From assembly GCF_005796105.1 (NCBI RefSeq), contig NZ_VAUO01000008.1, positions 124,001-188,000 of the forward strand: a stretch of DNA of 64,000 nucleotides, given 5' to 3'. The position numbers were made by a program, and so were the translations under genes. Below the pieces are notes generated by a model. That model was not told the origin of the DNA. It made no database searches and was given only the letters and a program-made list of their open reading frames with translations. Every line of letters begins with the position of its first letter. Positions within the stretch are counted from its first letter, which is position 1. Positions 25,694 to 34,230 of the stretch are shown here, piece after piece. The stretch comes from Pseudomonas mosselii (lineage in GTDB: Bacteria; Pseudomonadota; Gammaproteobacteria; Pseudomonadales; Pseudomonadaceae).

Positions 25694-27772
25694 ATGACCG
25701 AGCTGTCGAACGTCCCGGTCACCGCGCTCAAGGGCGTTGGCGACGCCATGGCGGAAAAACTCGCCAAGGTGGGTCTGGAGAACCTGCAAGACCTGCTGTT
25801 CCACCTGCCCTTGCGCTATCAAGACCGCACCCGCGTGGTGCCCATCGGTCAGTTACGCCCAGGGCAGGACGCAGTGATCGAAGGGGTCGTCAGCGGCGCT
25901 GACGTGACCATGGGCAAGCGCCGCAGCCTGGTGGTGCGCCTGGGCGATGGCACGGGCGTGCTAAGCCTGCGCTTCTACCACTTCAGCAATGCGCAGAAGG
26001 AAGGCCTCAAGCGCGGCACGCACCTGCGCTGCTATGGCGAGGCGCGCCCCGGCGCCTCTGGGCTAGAGATCTACCACCCCGAGTACCGCGCGCTCAATGG
26101 CGATGAGCCAGCACCGCCGGTCGAGCAAACCCTGACGCCCATCTACCCCAGCACCGAAGGCCTCACCCAGCAGCGCCTGCGCCTGTTGTGCCAGCAGAGC
26201 CTGGGCATGCTCGGCCCACGCAGCCTGCCCGACTGGCTGCCGGACCAACTGGCACGCGACTACCAGCTGGCGCCACTGAGCGATGCCATCCGCTACCTGC
26301 ACAACCCGCCTGCCGACGCCGATCTCGACGAGCTTGCCGAAGGCCAGCACTGGGCCCAGCATCGCCTGGCCTTCGAGGAACTGCTGACCCACCAGCTGTC
26401 GCAGCAACGCCTGCGCGAAAGCCAGCGCGCACTGCGCGCGCCGGTACTGCCCAAGGCCACGCGCCTGCCGGCCCAGTACCTGGCCAACCTTGGCTTCAAC
26501 CCGACCGGCGCCCAACAGCGCGTTGGCAACGAGATCGCCTACGACCTCAGCCAGCCCGCGCCGATGATGCGCCTGGTACAAGGCGATGTGGGCGCCGGCA
26601 AGACCGTGGTCGCCGCGCTGGCCGCGCTACAGGCCTTGGAGGCCGGCTATCAGGTCGCGCTGATGGCGCCCACAGAAATCCTCGCCGAGCAGCATTACCT
26701 CACTTTCAAGCGCTGGCTCGAACCGCTGGGCATCGAAGTCGCCTGGCTGGCCGGCAAGCTCAAGGGCAAGGCCCGCGCCAGCGCCCTGGAACACATCGCC
26801 GGCGGCGCACCGATGGTGGTCGGCACCCATGCGCTGTTCCAGGATGAAGTGCAGTTCAAGCACCTGGCCTTGGCGATCATCGACGAACAGCACCGTTTCG
26901 GCGTACAGCAACGCCTGGCCCTGCGCAAGAAAGGCGTGATGGGCCAGCTGTGCCCGCACCAGCTGATCATGACCGCCACGCCGATCCCGCGTACCCTGGC
27001 CATGAGCGCCTATGCCGACCTCGACACCTCCATCCTCGACGAACTGCCCCCTGGCCGCACCCCGGTGAACACAGTGCTGGTGGCCGACAGCCGCCGTTTC
27101 GAGGTGGTCGAGCGGGTGCGTGCGGCCTGCGCCGAAGGGCGCCAGGCCTACTGGGTGTGCACGCTGATCGAAGAGTCCGAAGAACTCACCTGCCAAGCGG
27201 CTGAAAGCACCTTCGAGGAGCTGGGCAGCGCCTTGGGCGAGCTGCGCGTGGGGCTGATCCACGGGCGCATGAAGCCTGCTGAAAAGGCCGCGGTGATGGC
27301 CGAATTCAAGGCCGGCGACCTGCAACTGCTGGTGGCCACCACGGTGATCGAAGTTGGCGTGGACGTACCCAACGCCAGCCTGATGATCATCGAGAACCCC
27401 GAGCGTCTGGGCCTGGCCCAGTTGCACCAGCTGCGCGGCCGGGTTGGCCGGGGCAGCGCGGTGAGTCACTGCGTCCTGCTGTATCACCCACCGCTGTCGC
27501 AGATCGGTCGCGAGCGGCTGGGCATCATGCGGGAAACCAACGACGGCTTCGTGATTGCCGAGAAAGACCTCGAATTGCGTGGCCCCGGCGAGATGCTCGG
27601 GACCCGACAGACCGGCCTACTACAGTTCAAGGTTGCCGACCTGATGCGCGACGCTGATCTACTACCCGCCGTACGCGATGCCGCGCAGGCGCTGATGGCG
27701 CGCTGGCCAGACCACGTCAGCCCGTTACTCGACCGGTGGTTGCGCCATGGGCAGCAATATGGCCAGGTGTGA
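25694..27772 (+). CDS. recG: ATP-dependent DNA helicase RecG
   Basis: 692 residues. The N-terminal wedge/OB domain includes GVVSGADVTMGKRRSLVVRLGD; the helicase core has Walker A GDVGAGKTVVA (about residues 297-307), motif II DEQH in IIDEQHRFGVQQR, TATPIPRTLAMS, and motif VI QLRGRVGRG. It remodels stalled replication forks and Holliday junctions. It is translationally close to oxyR (three-base gap). Confidence 0.97.
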   Translation: MTELSNVPVTALKGVGDAMAEKLAKVGLENLQDLLFHLPLRYQDRTRVVPIGQLRPGQDAVIEGVVSGADVTMGKRRSLVVRLGDGTGVLSLRFYHFSNAQKEGLKRGTHLRCYGEARPGASGLEIYHPEYRALNGDEPAPPVEQTLTPIYPSTEGLTQQRLRLLCQQSLGMLGPRSLPDWLPDQLARDYQLAPLSDAIRYLHNPPADADLDELAEGQHWAQHRLAFEELLTHQLSQQRLRESQRALRAPVLPKATRLPAQYLANLGFNPTGAQQRVGNEIAYDLSQPAPMMRLVQGDVGAGKTVVAALAALQALEAGYQVALMAPTEILAEQHYLTFKRWLEPLGIEVAWLAGKLKGKARASALEHIAGGAPMVVGTHALFQDEVQFKHLALAIIDEQHRFGVQQRLALRKKGVMGQLCPHQLIMTATPIPRTLAMSAYADLDTSILDELPPGRTPVNTVLVADSRRFEVVERVRAACAEGRQAYWVCTLIEESEELTCQAAESTFEELGSALGELRVGLIHGRMKPAEKAAVMAEFKAGDLQLLVATTVIEVGVDVPNASLMIIENPERLGLAQLHQLRGRVGRGSAVSHCVLLYHPPLSQIGRERLGIMRETNDGFVIAEKDLELRGPGEMLGTRQTGLLQFKVADLMRDADLLPAVRDAAQALMARWPDHVSPLLDRWLRHGQQYGQV

Positions 27773-27850
27773 CGTCCGTCCCATTATGGATCCAGCTTGC
27801 CGGTCAGGCTGGTTATACTTCGCGTTTAAAAGAATTAGTGGATACAGACC

Positions 27851-29254
27851 ATGACTGAAGTTGCCCTGGACACCGCAACCCCACACGCACCGTCTGTCAT
27901 CCGGCTGTTGCTCGAAAAAATCGGCGTCGCCTATCGCGAGGTGCCCGAGCATCTCGCACTGCCGGCGGCTTCACGGGTGCAGGCGGTGCTGCTCGACGAC
28001 GAGATCGGTGCCCTGATGGTGCTGTTCCCGCAGAGCCAGTTGCTGGACCTCAAGCGCCTCGAAGAACTCACCGGTCGCACGCTCACTGCCGTGCCACTGG
28101 CGCGCCTGAAACAGATGCTCGACAAGCACCACCTCAAGACCCTGCCCGCCATTCCGGCGCTTACCAGCTCGCCATGCCAGTACGAAAAGAGCCTGCTCGA
28201 CAACGAAACCGTACTGATCCAGTCCGGGGAAACCGGCGTGCTGCTGGAAATCGGCCACACCGCGTTCAAGAAAATGCTCGCCAAGGCCAGCGCCAGCAGC
28301 TTTGGGCTGGAGGTTACCAGCATCCGTCCCAACCTCGATCGTCCCGGCGACGACTCCAAGGAGATCACGCAGGCGGTCCAGGCCTTCACCGCCCGACGCA
28401 TCCAGAAGCGCCTTGAGGAAACCATCGAAATTCCGCCACTGGCAGACACGGCGCAGAAGATCATCAAGCTACGCGTCGACCCCAACGCCAGCACCGACGA
28501 CATCACCGGCGTGGTGGAGACCGACCCGGCCCTGGCCGCACAGGTCGTCAGCTGGGCGGCTTCGCCCTACTACGCCTCGCCCGGCAAGATCCGCTCGGTG
28601 GAAGATGCCATCGTTCGTGTGCTGGGCTTCGACCTGGTGATCAACCTCGCCCTGGGCCTGGCCCTGGGCAAGACCCTGAGCCTGCCCAAGGATCACCCGC
28701 AACAGGTGACGCCCTACTGGCAGCAGTCGATCTACACCGCTGCCGTGATCGAAGGCCTGACTCGCGCCATGCCGCGCGCCGAGCGCCCCGAGGCGGGCCT
28801 CACCTACCTGGCCGGTCTGCTGCACAATTTTGGCTATCTGCTGTTGGCCCACGTGTTCCCGCCGCATTTTTCGCTGATCTGCCGGCATCTGGAGGTCAAC
28901 CCGCACCTGTGCCACAGCTATATCGAACAGCACCTGCTGGGCATCAGCCGCGAGCAGATCGGCGCGTGGCTGATGAAGCTGTGGGACATGCCGGACGAGC
29001 TGTCCACGGCCTTGCGCTTCCAGCACGATCCGTCCTACGACGGCGAATACGCGGCGTATCCCAACCTGGTGTGCCTGTCGGTACGCCTGCTGCGCTCGCG
29101 CGGCATTGGCTCAGGCCCGCAGGACGAGATTCCAGACGCCCTGCTCGACCGCCTGGGGCTGACCCGAGACAAGGCTGAAGAGGTGGTGAACAAGGTGCTG
29201 GAAGCCGAAGCGCTGCTGCGTGAGCTGGCCTTGCAGTTCCAGAGCCCGCACTGA
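27851..29254 (+). CDS. YbaK-like/HDOD two-domain signalling protein
   Basis: 467 residues. Residues 10-160 resemble a YbaK/ProRS-editing-type aminoacyl-tRNA deacylase (IGVAYREVPEH, LDDEIGALMVLFPQSQLLDLKRLEELTGR). From about residue 195 an HDOD domain follows (IPPLADTAQKIIKLRVDPNAS...TGVVETDPALAAQVVSWAASPYYA). It lacks the HD-GYP catalytic signature, so it is probably a signalling adaptor rather than a phosphodiesterase. The fusion recurs in pseudomonads but its role is not established. It stands alone 78 bp after recG. Confidence 0.85.
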   Translation: MTEVALDTATPHAPSVIRLLLEKIGVAYREVPEHLALPAASRVQAVLLDDEIGALMVLFPQSQLLDLKRLEELTGRTLTAVPLARLKQMLDKHHLKTLPAIPALTSSPCQYEKSLLDNETVLIQSGETGVLLEIGHTAFKKMLAKASASSFGLEVTSIRPNLDRPGDDSKEITQAVQAFTARRIQKRLEETIEIPPLADTAQKIIKLRVDPNASTDDITGVVETDPALAAQVVSWAASPYYASPGKIRSVEDAIVRVLGFDLVINLALGLALGKTLSLPKDHPQQVTPYWQQSIYTAAVIEGLTRAMPRAERPEAGLTYLAGLLHNFGYLLLAHVFPPHFSLICRHLEVNPHLCHSYIEQHLLGISREQIGAWLMKLWDMPDELSTALRFQHDPSYDGEYAAYPNLVCLSVRLLRSRGIGSGPQDEIPDALLDRLGLTRDKAEEVVNKVLEAEALLRELALQFQSPH

Positions 29255-29288
29255 GGGGCATCCCTTTGTGCCTGGCTTGAGCCTGTTG

Positions 29289-29346
29289 GGGCTGCTGCGC
29301 AGCCCTTTCCGGCCGGTCCGGCGCCCCGGCAAGGCCGCTCCTACAG
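29289..29346. repeat. Half-REPIN of the GGGGCTGCTGCGCAGCCC type
   Basis: GGGGCTGCTGCGCAGCCC followed by a degenerate stem and CAAGGCCGCTCCTACAGGG. It resembles the right arm of the type-2 REPIN at 33551 and 37931. Confidence 0.6.
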
Positions 29347-29377
29347 GGATCGAGCCGGTTTTCAGATAGAGTCGCTT

Positions 29378-29749
29378 CTACTTCTTCTTCGGCTTCAGGT
29401 ACTTCATCAGGCCCTGGAACCAGATCACCAGCGCCGGATTACCCTTGATCTGGATGCTTTTCTCCTGAATACCCTGCATGAACGCCAGCTGTTTGTTCGG
29501 CGCTTGCAAGGTGGCGAAGCCATAGGCCGCGTCCTTGAAGGCGATGGCGAACGCCGGCTGCGGATGCACGCCGCCTTTGCTGCTGATGCGCTGATCCTTG
29601 ACGATGAAGTGCCGGGCCACCTTGCCGTCCAAGGTCTGCATCTGGAACACCAGATCCTTGTCCTGCAGTTGCTGCTGGAATGCCGGGTTGTTGCGGCTGG
29701 CCTTGGCCATCAGCAGCCCCATGGCCCAGAGAAGAAAGCGAAACTTCAT
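29378..29749 (-). CDS. Small SCP2-like hypothetical protein
   Basis: 123 residues. It starts MKFRFLLWAMGLLMAKASR, a hydrophobic segment that could be a membrane anchor, then a compact domain with IVKDQRISSKGGVHPQPAFAIAFKDAA, reminiscent of SCP2 sterol-carrier folds, and a Lys-rich tail YLKPKKK. Lipid binding is a guess. GAGG lies seven bases before ATG 29749; a TTG codon upstream is in frame. Confidence 0.72.
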   Translation of the reverse strand: MKFRFLLWAMGLLMAKASRNNPAFQQQLQDKDLVFQMQTLDGKVARHFIVKDQRISSKGGVHPQPAFAIAFKDAAYGFATLQAPNKQLAFMQGIQEKSIQIKGNPALVIWFQGLMKYLKPKKK

Positions 29750-29843
29750 CAACGCGCCTCGATTGAAAAATGACTGAGTGGCGCAGTTTATCCGCTTAGC
29801 GGGCTAATTATGCAAGTTCGCTTCATTTTCACCCCAGAAACGC

Positions 29844-29867
29844 AACGGGCGCCTCCTGGCGCCCGTT
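29844..29867 (-). terminator. Hairpin downstream of the HU gene
   Basis: AACGGGCGCC-TCCT-GGCGCCCGTT is a perfect 10-bp stem about 24 bases past the HU stop on the minus strand. Following T content is modest. Confidence 0.6.
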
Positions 29868-29890
29868 TAACCGACCGTTGGGGCCGACGG

Positions 29891-30187
29891 TTACTTCTTC
29901 TTGGCGGGCTTGGCCGGCGCGTTGACGCTGTCACGCAGGTTCTTGCCGGGCTTGAAAGCAACGGTGTTGCTGGCCTTGATCTTCACGGGCTCGCCGGTTT
30001 GCGGATTCTTGCCCGTACGAGCGCCACGGTGACGCTTCTCGAAGGTGCCGAAGCCCACCAGGGTCACGGTGTCCTTGTCGAGCGCGCCGGTAATGCTGTC
30101 GAGAATCGCGTTCAGGACCTGGTTGGCCTTTTCCTTGGTCAGATCAGCCTTTTCGGCGATAACGGCGGCGAGTTCTGGTTTACGCAT
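29891..30187 (-). CDS. hupA: Histone-like DNA-binding protein HU
   Basis: 98 residues. It begins MRKPELAAVIAEKADLTKEKAN and carries the HU arm motif FEKRHRGARTGKNPQTGEPVKIKASNTVAFKPGK. A Lys/Ala tail (NAPAKPAKKK) extends the usual 90-residue length. HU binds and bends DNA non-specifically and shapes the nucleoid. P. putida encodes three HU proteins; the assignment to hupA is by memory of genome position. It is convergent with nothing and stands alone. Confidence 0.93.
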   Translation of the reverse strand: MRKPELAAVIAEKADLTKEKANQVLNAILDSITGALDKDTVTLVGFGTFEKRHRGARTGKNPQTGEPVKIKASNTVAFKPGKNLRDSVNAPAKPAKKK

Positions 30188-30372
30188 AGTGAAGCCTCTT
30201 TGACGGGATTTCTTGTTGTTATGCCGTGCTGCCGGGGGCAGCGTTCAAGGCACCGCAGGCTCTAGGCTGCGGTAGACGCCAGTGAGAATGGCACGCCCTC
30301 CAGGGGCGCGCCAGTACCTCTGCGGCCATTGTCGCGGTCAGAACAGGATAAATCCGACAGAACGCCTGCTAT

Positions 30373-31521
30373 TTACGCCATTAGCGCGGGTAACTGGCGA
30401 TTCAGCGCCAGTTTTTCGAGCACCGCTGCGCCTGTCAGCGCATAGCCTAGCAATTGGCCGTCAGCGCCGTGGCAGAGCACTTTCAGGTCGGCACCGCTGC
30501 CCTGCACCTGCCAGGTGCCCTCGACCCCGTGTGGTGGGGGCGACACCACCAGTGGGCAAGCCGGCGTCTTCACGGTCACCGGCATCGGCCCATAGCTCAC
30601 GGCGGTCGGCTTGCCGCACAGGGTTTGCGCCAGGGCGCGGGCGCAGGCCATCAACGGCATCACGTACAGCAGGTTGATACCCTCGACTTCAGCACAATCG
30701 CCCAGGGCGAAGATGTGCGCGTGGGAGGTGCGCAACTGGCGGTCGACCACCACGCCACGGTTGACTTGCAAACCCGCAGCAGCGGCCAGGTCCGTGCGTG
30801 GACGCAAGCCGATGGCCGACACCACCAGGTCACAGCTGAGTACCTGGCCGTCGGACAGATGCGCCTCAAGCGCGGCACCAGCCTGCTGCAAGCGCGTCAG
30901 CACCGGGCCCAGGTGAAAACGCACACCCAACGCCTCCAGGCCTGCCTGCACAGCGGCGGCCGCCACCGGGGGCAGCAAGGTCGGCATCACCTGCTCACAA
31001 GGCGCAACCACCTCGCACTGGTAGCCGCCCAGGCACATGTCGTTGGCGAACTCGCAGCCGATCAGCCCAGCGCCCAGTATCAGTACCCGCTGCTTGCCCG
31101 CCGCGGCGGCGCGAAAACGGGCATAGTCCTCGAGGTCGTTGATCGGGAACACACGCTCACCGGCATCGCCTTGGATCGGCACCTGCACGCTTTGCGCGCC
31201 CCAGGCCAGCACCAAGTCGCGGTACTCGACCGCCTCCTCGCCGATCCATAGGCGCTTGTGCCCTGGGTCGATGCCGCTGATGCGGGTATGGGTGCGGATC
31301 TGGGCGTTGAGCTGTTCAGCCATCGCGCCGGGTTCGGCCATGCACAGGCCATCGGCGTCCTTGTGCTTGGCGAACCCCGTGGAGAGCATGGGCTTGGAAT
31401 ACGACCGACCGTCGTCGGCGGTAATCAGCAGCAGCGGTGTTTCGCTGTCGAGCTTGCGAAACTCGCGGGCCAGGTTGTAGCCGGCAAGGCCGGTGCCGAT
31501 GATCACCACAGGGGACGTCAT
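30373..31521 (-). CDS. rubB: Rubredoxin reductase (NAD(P)/FAD-dependent)
   Basis: 382 residues. FAD-binding VIIGTGLAGYNLARE (about residues 6-20) and NAD(P)H-binding LILGAGLIGCEFA (about residues 146-158) Rossmann motifs, and the FAD-clamp IFALGDCAEV are present. It passes electrons from NAD(P)H to rubredoxin. In alkane-degraders this powers the AlkB hydroxylase; no alkB gene is in the window, so the partner enzyme is unknown. The rubredoxin gene lies 33 bp upstream. Confidence 0.93.
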   Translation of the reverse strand: MTSPVVIIGTGLAGYNLAREFRKLDSETPLLLITADDGRSYSKPMLSTGFAKHKDADGLCMAEPGAMAEQLNAQIRTHTRISGIDPGHKRLWIGEEAVEYRDLVLAWGAQSVQVPIQGDAGERVFPINDLEDYARFRAAAAGKQRVLILGAGLIGCEFANDMCLGGYQCEVVAPCEQVMPTLLPPVAAAAVQAGLEALGVRFHLGPVLTRLQQAGAALEAHLSDGQVLSCDLVVSAIGLRPRTDLAAAAGLQVNRGVVVDRQLRTSHAHIFALGDCAEVEGINLLYVMPLMACARALAQTLCGKPTAVSYGPMPVTVKTPACPLVVSPPPHGVEGTWQVQGSGADLKVLCHGADGQLLGYALTGAAVLEKLALNRQLPALMA

Positions 31522-31554
31522 GTCGTGCTTTCCTCGTTCAAGGCCGCCGTGCGA

Positions 31555-31722
31555 TCAACCGATCGCGATCATTTCGAAGTCGCTCTTGCCCACGCCGCAG
31601 TCGGGGCACAGCCAGTCTTCAGGTACATCTTCCCAACGAGTGCCCGGCGCGATGCCGTCATCCGGCCAGCCCTTGGCCTCGTCGTAGATCAAACCGCAGA
31701 CAACGCATTGCCATTGTTTCAT
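31555..31722 (-). CDS. rubA: Rubredoxin
   Basis: 55 residues. Two metal-binding motifs, CVVCGLIY (residues 6-9) and CPDCGVGK (residues 39-42), give the CxxC pairs that hold one iron atom. It transfers electrons from the reductase encoded next to it. The ATG at 31722 begins MKQWQCVVCG; longer in-frame starts would overlap the ubiC promoter region. Confidence 0.96.
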   Translation of the reverse strand: MKQWQCVVCGLIYDEAKGWPDDGIAPGTRWEDVPEDWLCPDCGVGKSDFEMIAIG

Positions 31723-31878
31723 GGGGGTTCTTCCTCGGTCAGGCGTGGTGTCGCAGCTGATGGCCCCAGGAACACTCGAGGCCATCGCGCAATCTCGTTG
31801 GGGCTTTGTACTGTATGCAGGCCCTTGGGGCAATCGTGCTAAGCTCGCCGCCTCTCTGGCTGTAACAAGCATACCGAC

Positions 31879-32436
31879 GTGCCGTACGAATCCCCGCAAG
31901 CAGCCGCTGTGGCGTGGCTGGCCTATCCGCGACTGGCCAACGACCTCGACTCGCACACCCTCGACTGGCTGTTCGACGAAGGCTCCCTCACCCGTCGCCT
32001 GACCCGGCTTTCCCACGATCATTTCAGCGTCACCCCACTGTTCGAGGGCTGGCAGGCGCTGCGCGACGATGAATGCACAGCCCTGGGCCTGGCGCCCGGC
32101 GCCGAAGGCTGGGTGCGTGAGGTGTACCTACGCGGTCATGGCCAGCCCTGGGTGTTCGCCCGCAGCGTGGCCGGGCGCAGCGTGCTGCAACGTGGCGGCC
32201 TCGATCTGGAAACCCTGGGCAGCCGCTCGCTGGGCGAGTTGCTGTTCTGCGACCAGGCGTTCATTCGCCATCCCATCGAGGCATGCCGCTATCCACAGCC
32301 CTGGCTACCGGCGGATGCCGCGCATGCCGGGCTGTGGGGACGCCGCTCGCGCTTCGAACGCGCAGGGCTCGACCTCTTGGTAGCCGAGGTGTTCCTGCCA
32401 GCGCTGTGGCAAGCGGACAAGGAGGATCACCGCTAA
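31879..32436 (+). CDS. ubiC: Chorismate lyase
   Basis: 185 residues. The family features VREVYLRGHGQPWVFARSV (around residues 75-95), LGELLF and a late WGRRSRFE are present. It converts chorismate to 4-hydroxybenzoate and pyruvate, the first ubiquinone step. It starts with GTG at 31879, since no upstream ATG fits. Its TAA overlaps the ubiA ATG by one base (TAATG). Confidence 0.93.
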   Translation: MPYESPQAAAVAWLAYPRLANDLDSHTLDWLFDEGSLTRRLTRLSHDHFSVTPLFEGWQALRDDECTALGLAPGAEGWVREVYLRGHGQPWVFARSVAGRSVLQRGGLDLETLGSRSLGELLFCDQAFIRHPIEACRYPQPWLPADAAHAGLWGRRSRFERAGLDLLVAEVFLPALWQADKEDHR

Positions 32437-33326
32437 TGTACCTGCAACTGCTCAAGGCACTGAATCGCCTGCACCCAAGGGCCTGGGACTTCGTCCAGCT
32501 GAGCCGTATGGACCGCCCGATCGGCATCTACCTGCTGCTATGGCCGACGCTGACGGCGGTGTGGATCGCCGGCAACGGCTCGCCAAGCCTGGCCAATGTG
32601 TTGATCTTCGGCCTGGGTGTGGTGCTGATGCGCGCCGCCGGATGCTGCGTCAACGATTTTGCCGACCGCAAGGTGGACGGCCACGTCAAGCGCACCGCCG
32701 ACCGCCCCTTGGCCAGCGGGCGGGTCAAGCCGCGCGAAGCATTGGCACTGTTCGCCGTGCTGGTGGGGCTGAGCTTCCTGCTGGTGTTGTGCACCAATGC
32801 CAGCACTGTCTGGCTGTCCTTCGGCGCGCTGGCCCTGGCCTCCTGCTACCCGTTCATGAAGCGCTACACCTATTACCCGCAGGTGGTGCTGGGGGCGGCG
32901 TACTCGTGGGGCATCCCCATGGCCTTCACCGCGGCCGGGCAATCGCTGCCGGCCGCCGCGTGGCTGCTGTACATCGCCAACTTGCTGTGGACCGTGGGCT
33001 ATGACACCTACTACGCCATGGTCGACCGCGACGACGACTTGAAGATCGGGGTGAAGTCCACCGCCATCCTGTTCGGTGAGGCCGACCGGGTGATCATCCT
33101 TACCCTGCAACTGCTGTCGCTGGGCTGCCTGCTGCTGGCGGGCAACCGCTTCGAGCTGGGTGGTGGGTTCTACCTCGGGATACTGGGGGCTGCGGCGTGC
33201 TTCGCCTGGGAGTTCTGGTCGACCCGCAAGCTGGACCGTGAATCGTGCTTCAAGGCGTTCCTGCACAACCACTGGGCGGGGATGCTGGTGTTCGTGGGGG
33301 TGGTGCTGGATTACGCACTGCGTTGA
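32436..33326 (+). CDS. ubiA: 4-hydroxybenzoate octaprenyltransferase
   Basis: 296 residues with about eight membrane helices. The two Asp-rich motifs that bind the prenyl diphosphate are NDFADRKVDGHVKRTADRP (about residues 72-90) and DRDDDLKIGVKST. It attaches the polyprenyl tail to 4-hydroxybenzoate in the inner membrane. GGAGG lies 12 bases before the ATG inside ubiC, and the one-base overlap signals translational coupling. Confidence 0.96.
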   Translation: MYLQLLKALNRLHPRAWDFVQLSRMDRPIGIYLLLWPTLTAVWIAGNGSPSLANVLIFGLGVVLMRAAGCCVNDFADRKVDGHVKRTADRPLASGRVKPREALALFAVLVGLSFLLVLCTNASTVWLSFGALALASCYPFMKRYTYYPQVVLGAAYSWGIPMAFTAAGQSLPAAAWLLYIANLLWTVGYDTYYAMVDRDDDLKIGVKSTAILFGEADRVIILTLQLLSLGCLLLAGNRFELGGGFYLGILGAAACFAWEFWSTRKLDRESCFKAFLHNHWAGMLVFVGVVLDYALR

Positions 33327-33338
33327 GTGTCGACGGGC

Positions 33339-33424
33339 CTGTAGGAGTTCACCCAGCCCTGCCGGGCTGCGCTGTCGTGCAGAGAACTGATTTCGCAAGC
33401 GCGCCGCGTACCCTGTGGGAGCGG
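33339..33424 (+). repeat. Dispersed structured repeat, copy B
   Basis: Aligned with copies A (12531) and C (37859) over 86 bp with about half a dozen substitutions; for example GCCGGGCTG replaces TTTGGGCTG and GTGCAG replaces GCGCAG. The first hairpin is kept by CAGCCC-TGCC-GGGCTG pairing, while CTGCGC pairs less well with GTGCAG. Confidence 0.85.
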
Positions 33425-33481
33425 CGGTTCGGCGCCCCGACTTGCCCGCGAAGCAGGCGACTCGGTGTATGGCACCGGCTT

Positions 33482-33515
33482 CGCCGGTGTTCGCGGGCAA
33501 GCCCGCTCCCACAGG
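33482..33515. repeat. REP element
   Basis: A single copy of the REP sequence ending GCTCCCACAGG, preceded by a GCCGGTG-type hairpin. Opposed to the REP-like tail of copy B. Confidence 0.8.
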
Positions 33516-33550
33516 TCCCTGCTAAATCAAAAAGTTATGTGTAGTTCTAT

Positions 33551-33663
33551 GAGAGCGGCCTTGTGTCGCGAAAGGGCTGCAAAGCAGCCCCGGCGATTCT
33601 GCAGGATGCCAAGATCCTGGGGCTGCTACGCGGCCCTTTCGCGACACAAGGCCGCTCCTACAA
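33551..33663. repeat. Type-2 REPIN
   Basis: Long inverted repeat: GAGCGGCCTTGTGTCGCG at the left and CGCGACACAAGGCCGCTC at the right, with inner arms AAAGGGCTGC / GCGGCCCTTT. The loop CGGCGATTCTGCAGGATGCC is closely related to the loop of the REPIN at 37931, showing the whole unit is a repeated element. Confidence 0.85.
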
Positions 33664-33688
33664 AGACCGCGCCAAATCATTCAGCCTT

Positions 33689-34057
33689 TCATGGCTTGGC
33701 CACGTGCCACACGTCCTTCATGCCGTCGCCGGTCATGTCTCCGGCTTTCTTGTCCTTGACGAAGGTGTACAGCGGCTTACCGTCATAGGCCCACTGCATC
33801 TTGCCGTCGTCTCGCTTGATTTGCGACCACTTGCCTTCGGCCTTTTCACCATCCTTGACCATCAGCGGCGGCCAGTTGGCGGCGCATTCACCGTTGCACA
33901 TGGACTTGCCAGCGGCATCCTTGTCGAAGGTATACAGGGTCATGCCGGCGTGATCGACCCACATCCCATTCTTCTCCATGGCGTGATGCGCCGACGCCAC
34001 CCCCGGCAGTGCCAGTGCTGCGAAAAGGGCCATCCAGCTCAGCGTATGTCGTGTCAT
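33689..34057 (-). CDS. Secreted COG4315-type repeat protein of unknown function
   Basis: 122 residues. A signal peptide (MTRHTLSWMALFAALALPGVASA) is followed by two copies of the motif family MTLYTFDKD...CNGECAANWPPL and KPLYTFVKDKKAGD, as in the secreted-repeat (PF03640-like) proteins. These are small periplasmic proteins without an established role. ATG 34057 is preferred because GGTGA sits five bases before it; an ATG at 34069 is also in frame. Confidence 0.82.
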   Translation of the reverse strand: MTRHTLSWMALFAALALPGVASAHHAMEKNGMWVDHAGMTLYTFDKDAAGKSMCNGECAANWPPLMVKDGEKAEGKWSQIKRDDGKMQWAYDGKPLYTFVKDKKAGDMTGDGMKDVWHVAKP

Positions 34058-34158
34058 TGGAATCACCATTGTCTCGGCTTTTTAGGGGTTGCGACGCCAC
34101 ATCGGCGGCCCCTTGAAGCCTAGTCGAGTCATGCAATGTCGCCAGAACCGCCCCGACT

Positions 34159-34192
34159 CTGTCACACAGCTGCAATAATTCCGTTATCTAAT
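34159..34192 (+). promoter_or_regulatory. Pho box and -10 of the phoBR promoter
   Basis: CTGTCAC-ACAG-CTGCAAT (34159-34176) matches two 7-mers with 4-bp spacing as required for PhoB binding. TCTAAT lies exactly 10 bp downstream (34187-34192). It supports autoregulation of phoB. Confidence 0.72.
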
Positions 34193-34230
34193 GCGGGCCA
34201 AGACACCGTATCCGGGAGAGGTAATTGAGC

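Larger units (their letters stand above)
33327..33688. other. Repeat-filled intergenic region after ubiA
   Basis: 362 bp made almost wholly of repeats: dispersed repeat copy B (33339-33424), an inverted REP unit near 33413-33516, and a type-2 REPIN (33551-33663). No gene is seen. It lies between convergent genes. Confidence 0.85.
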
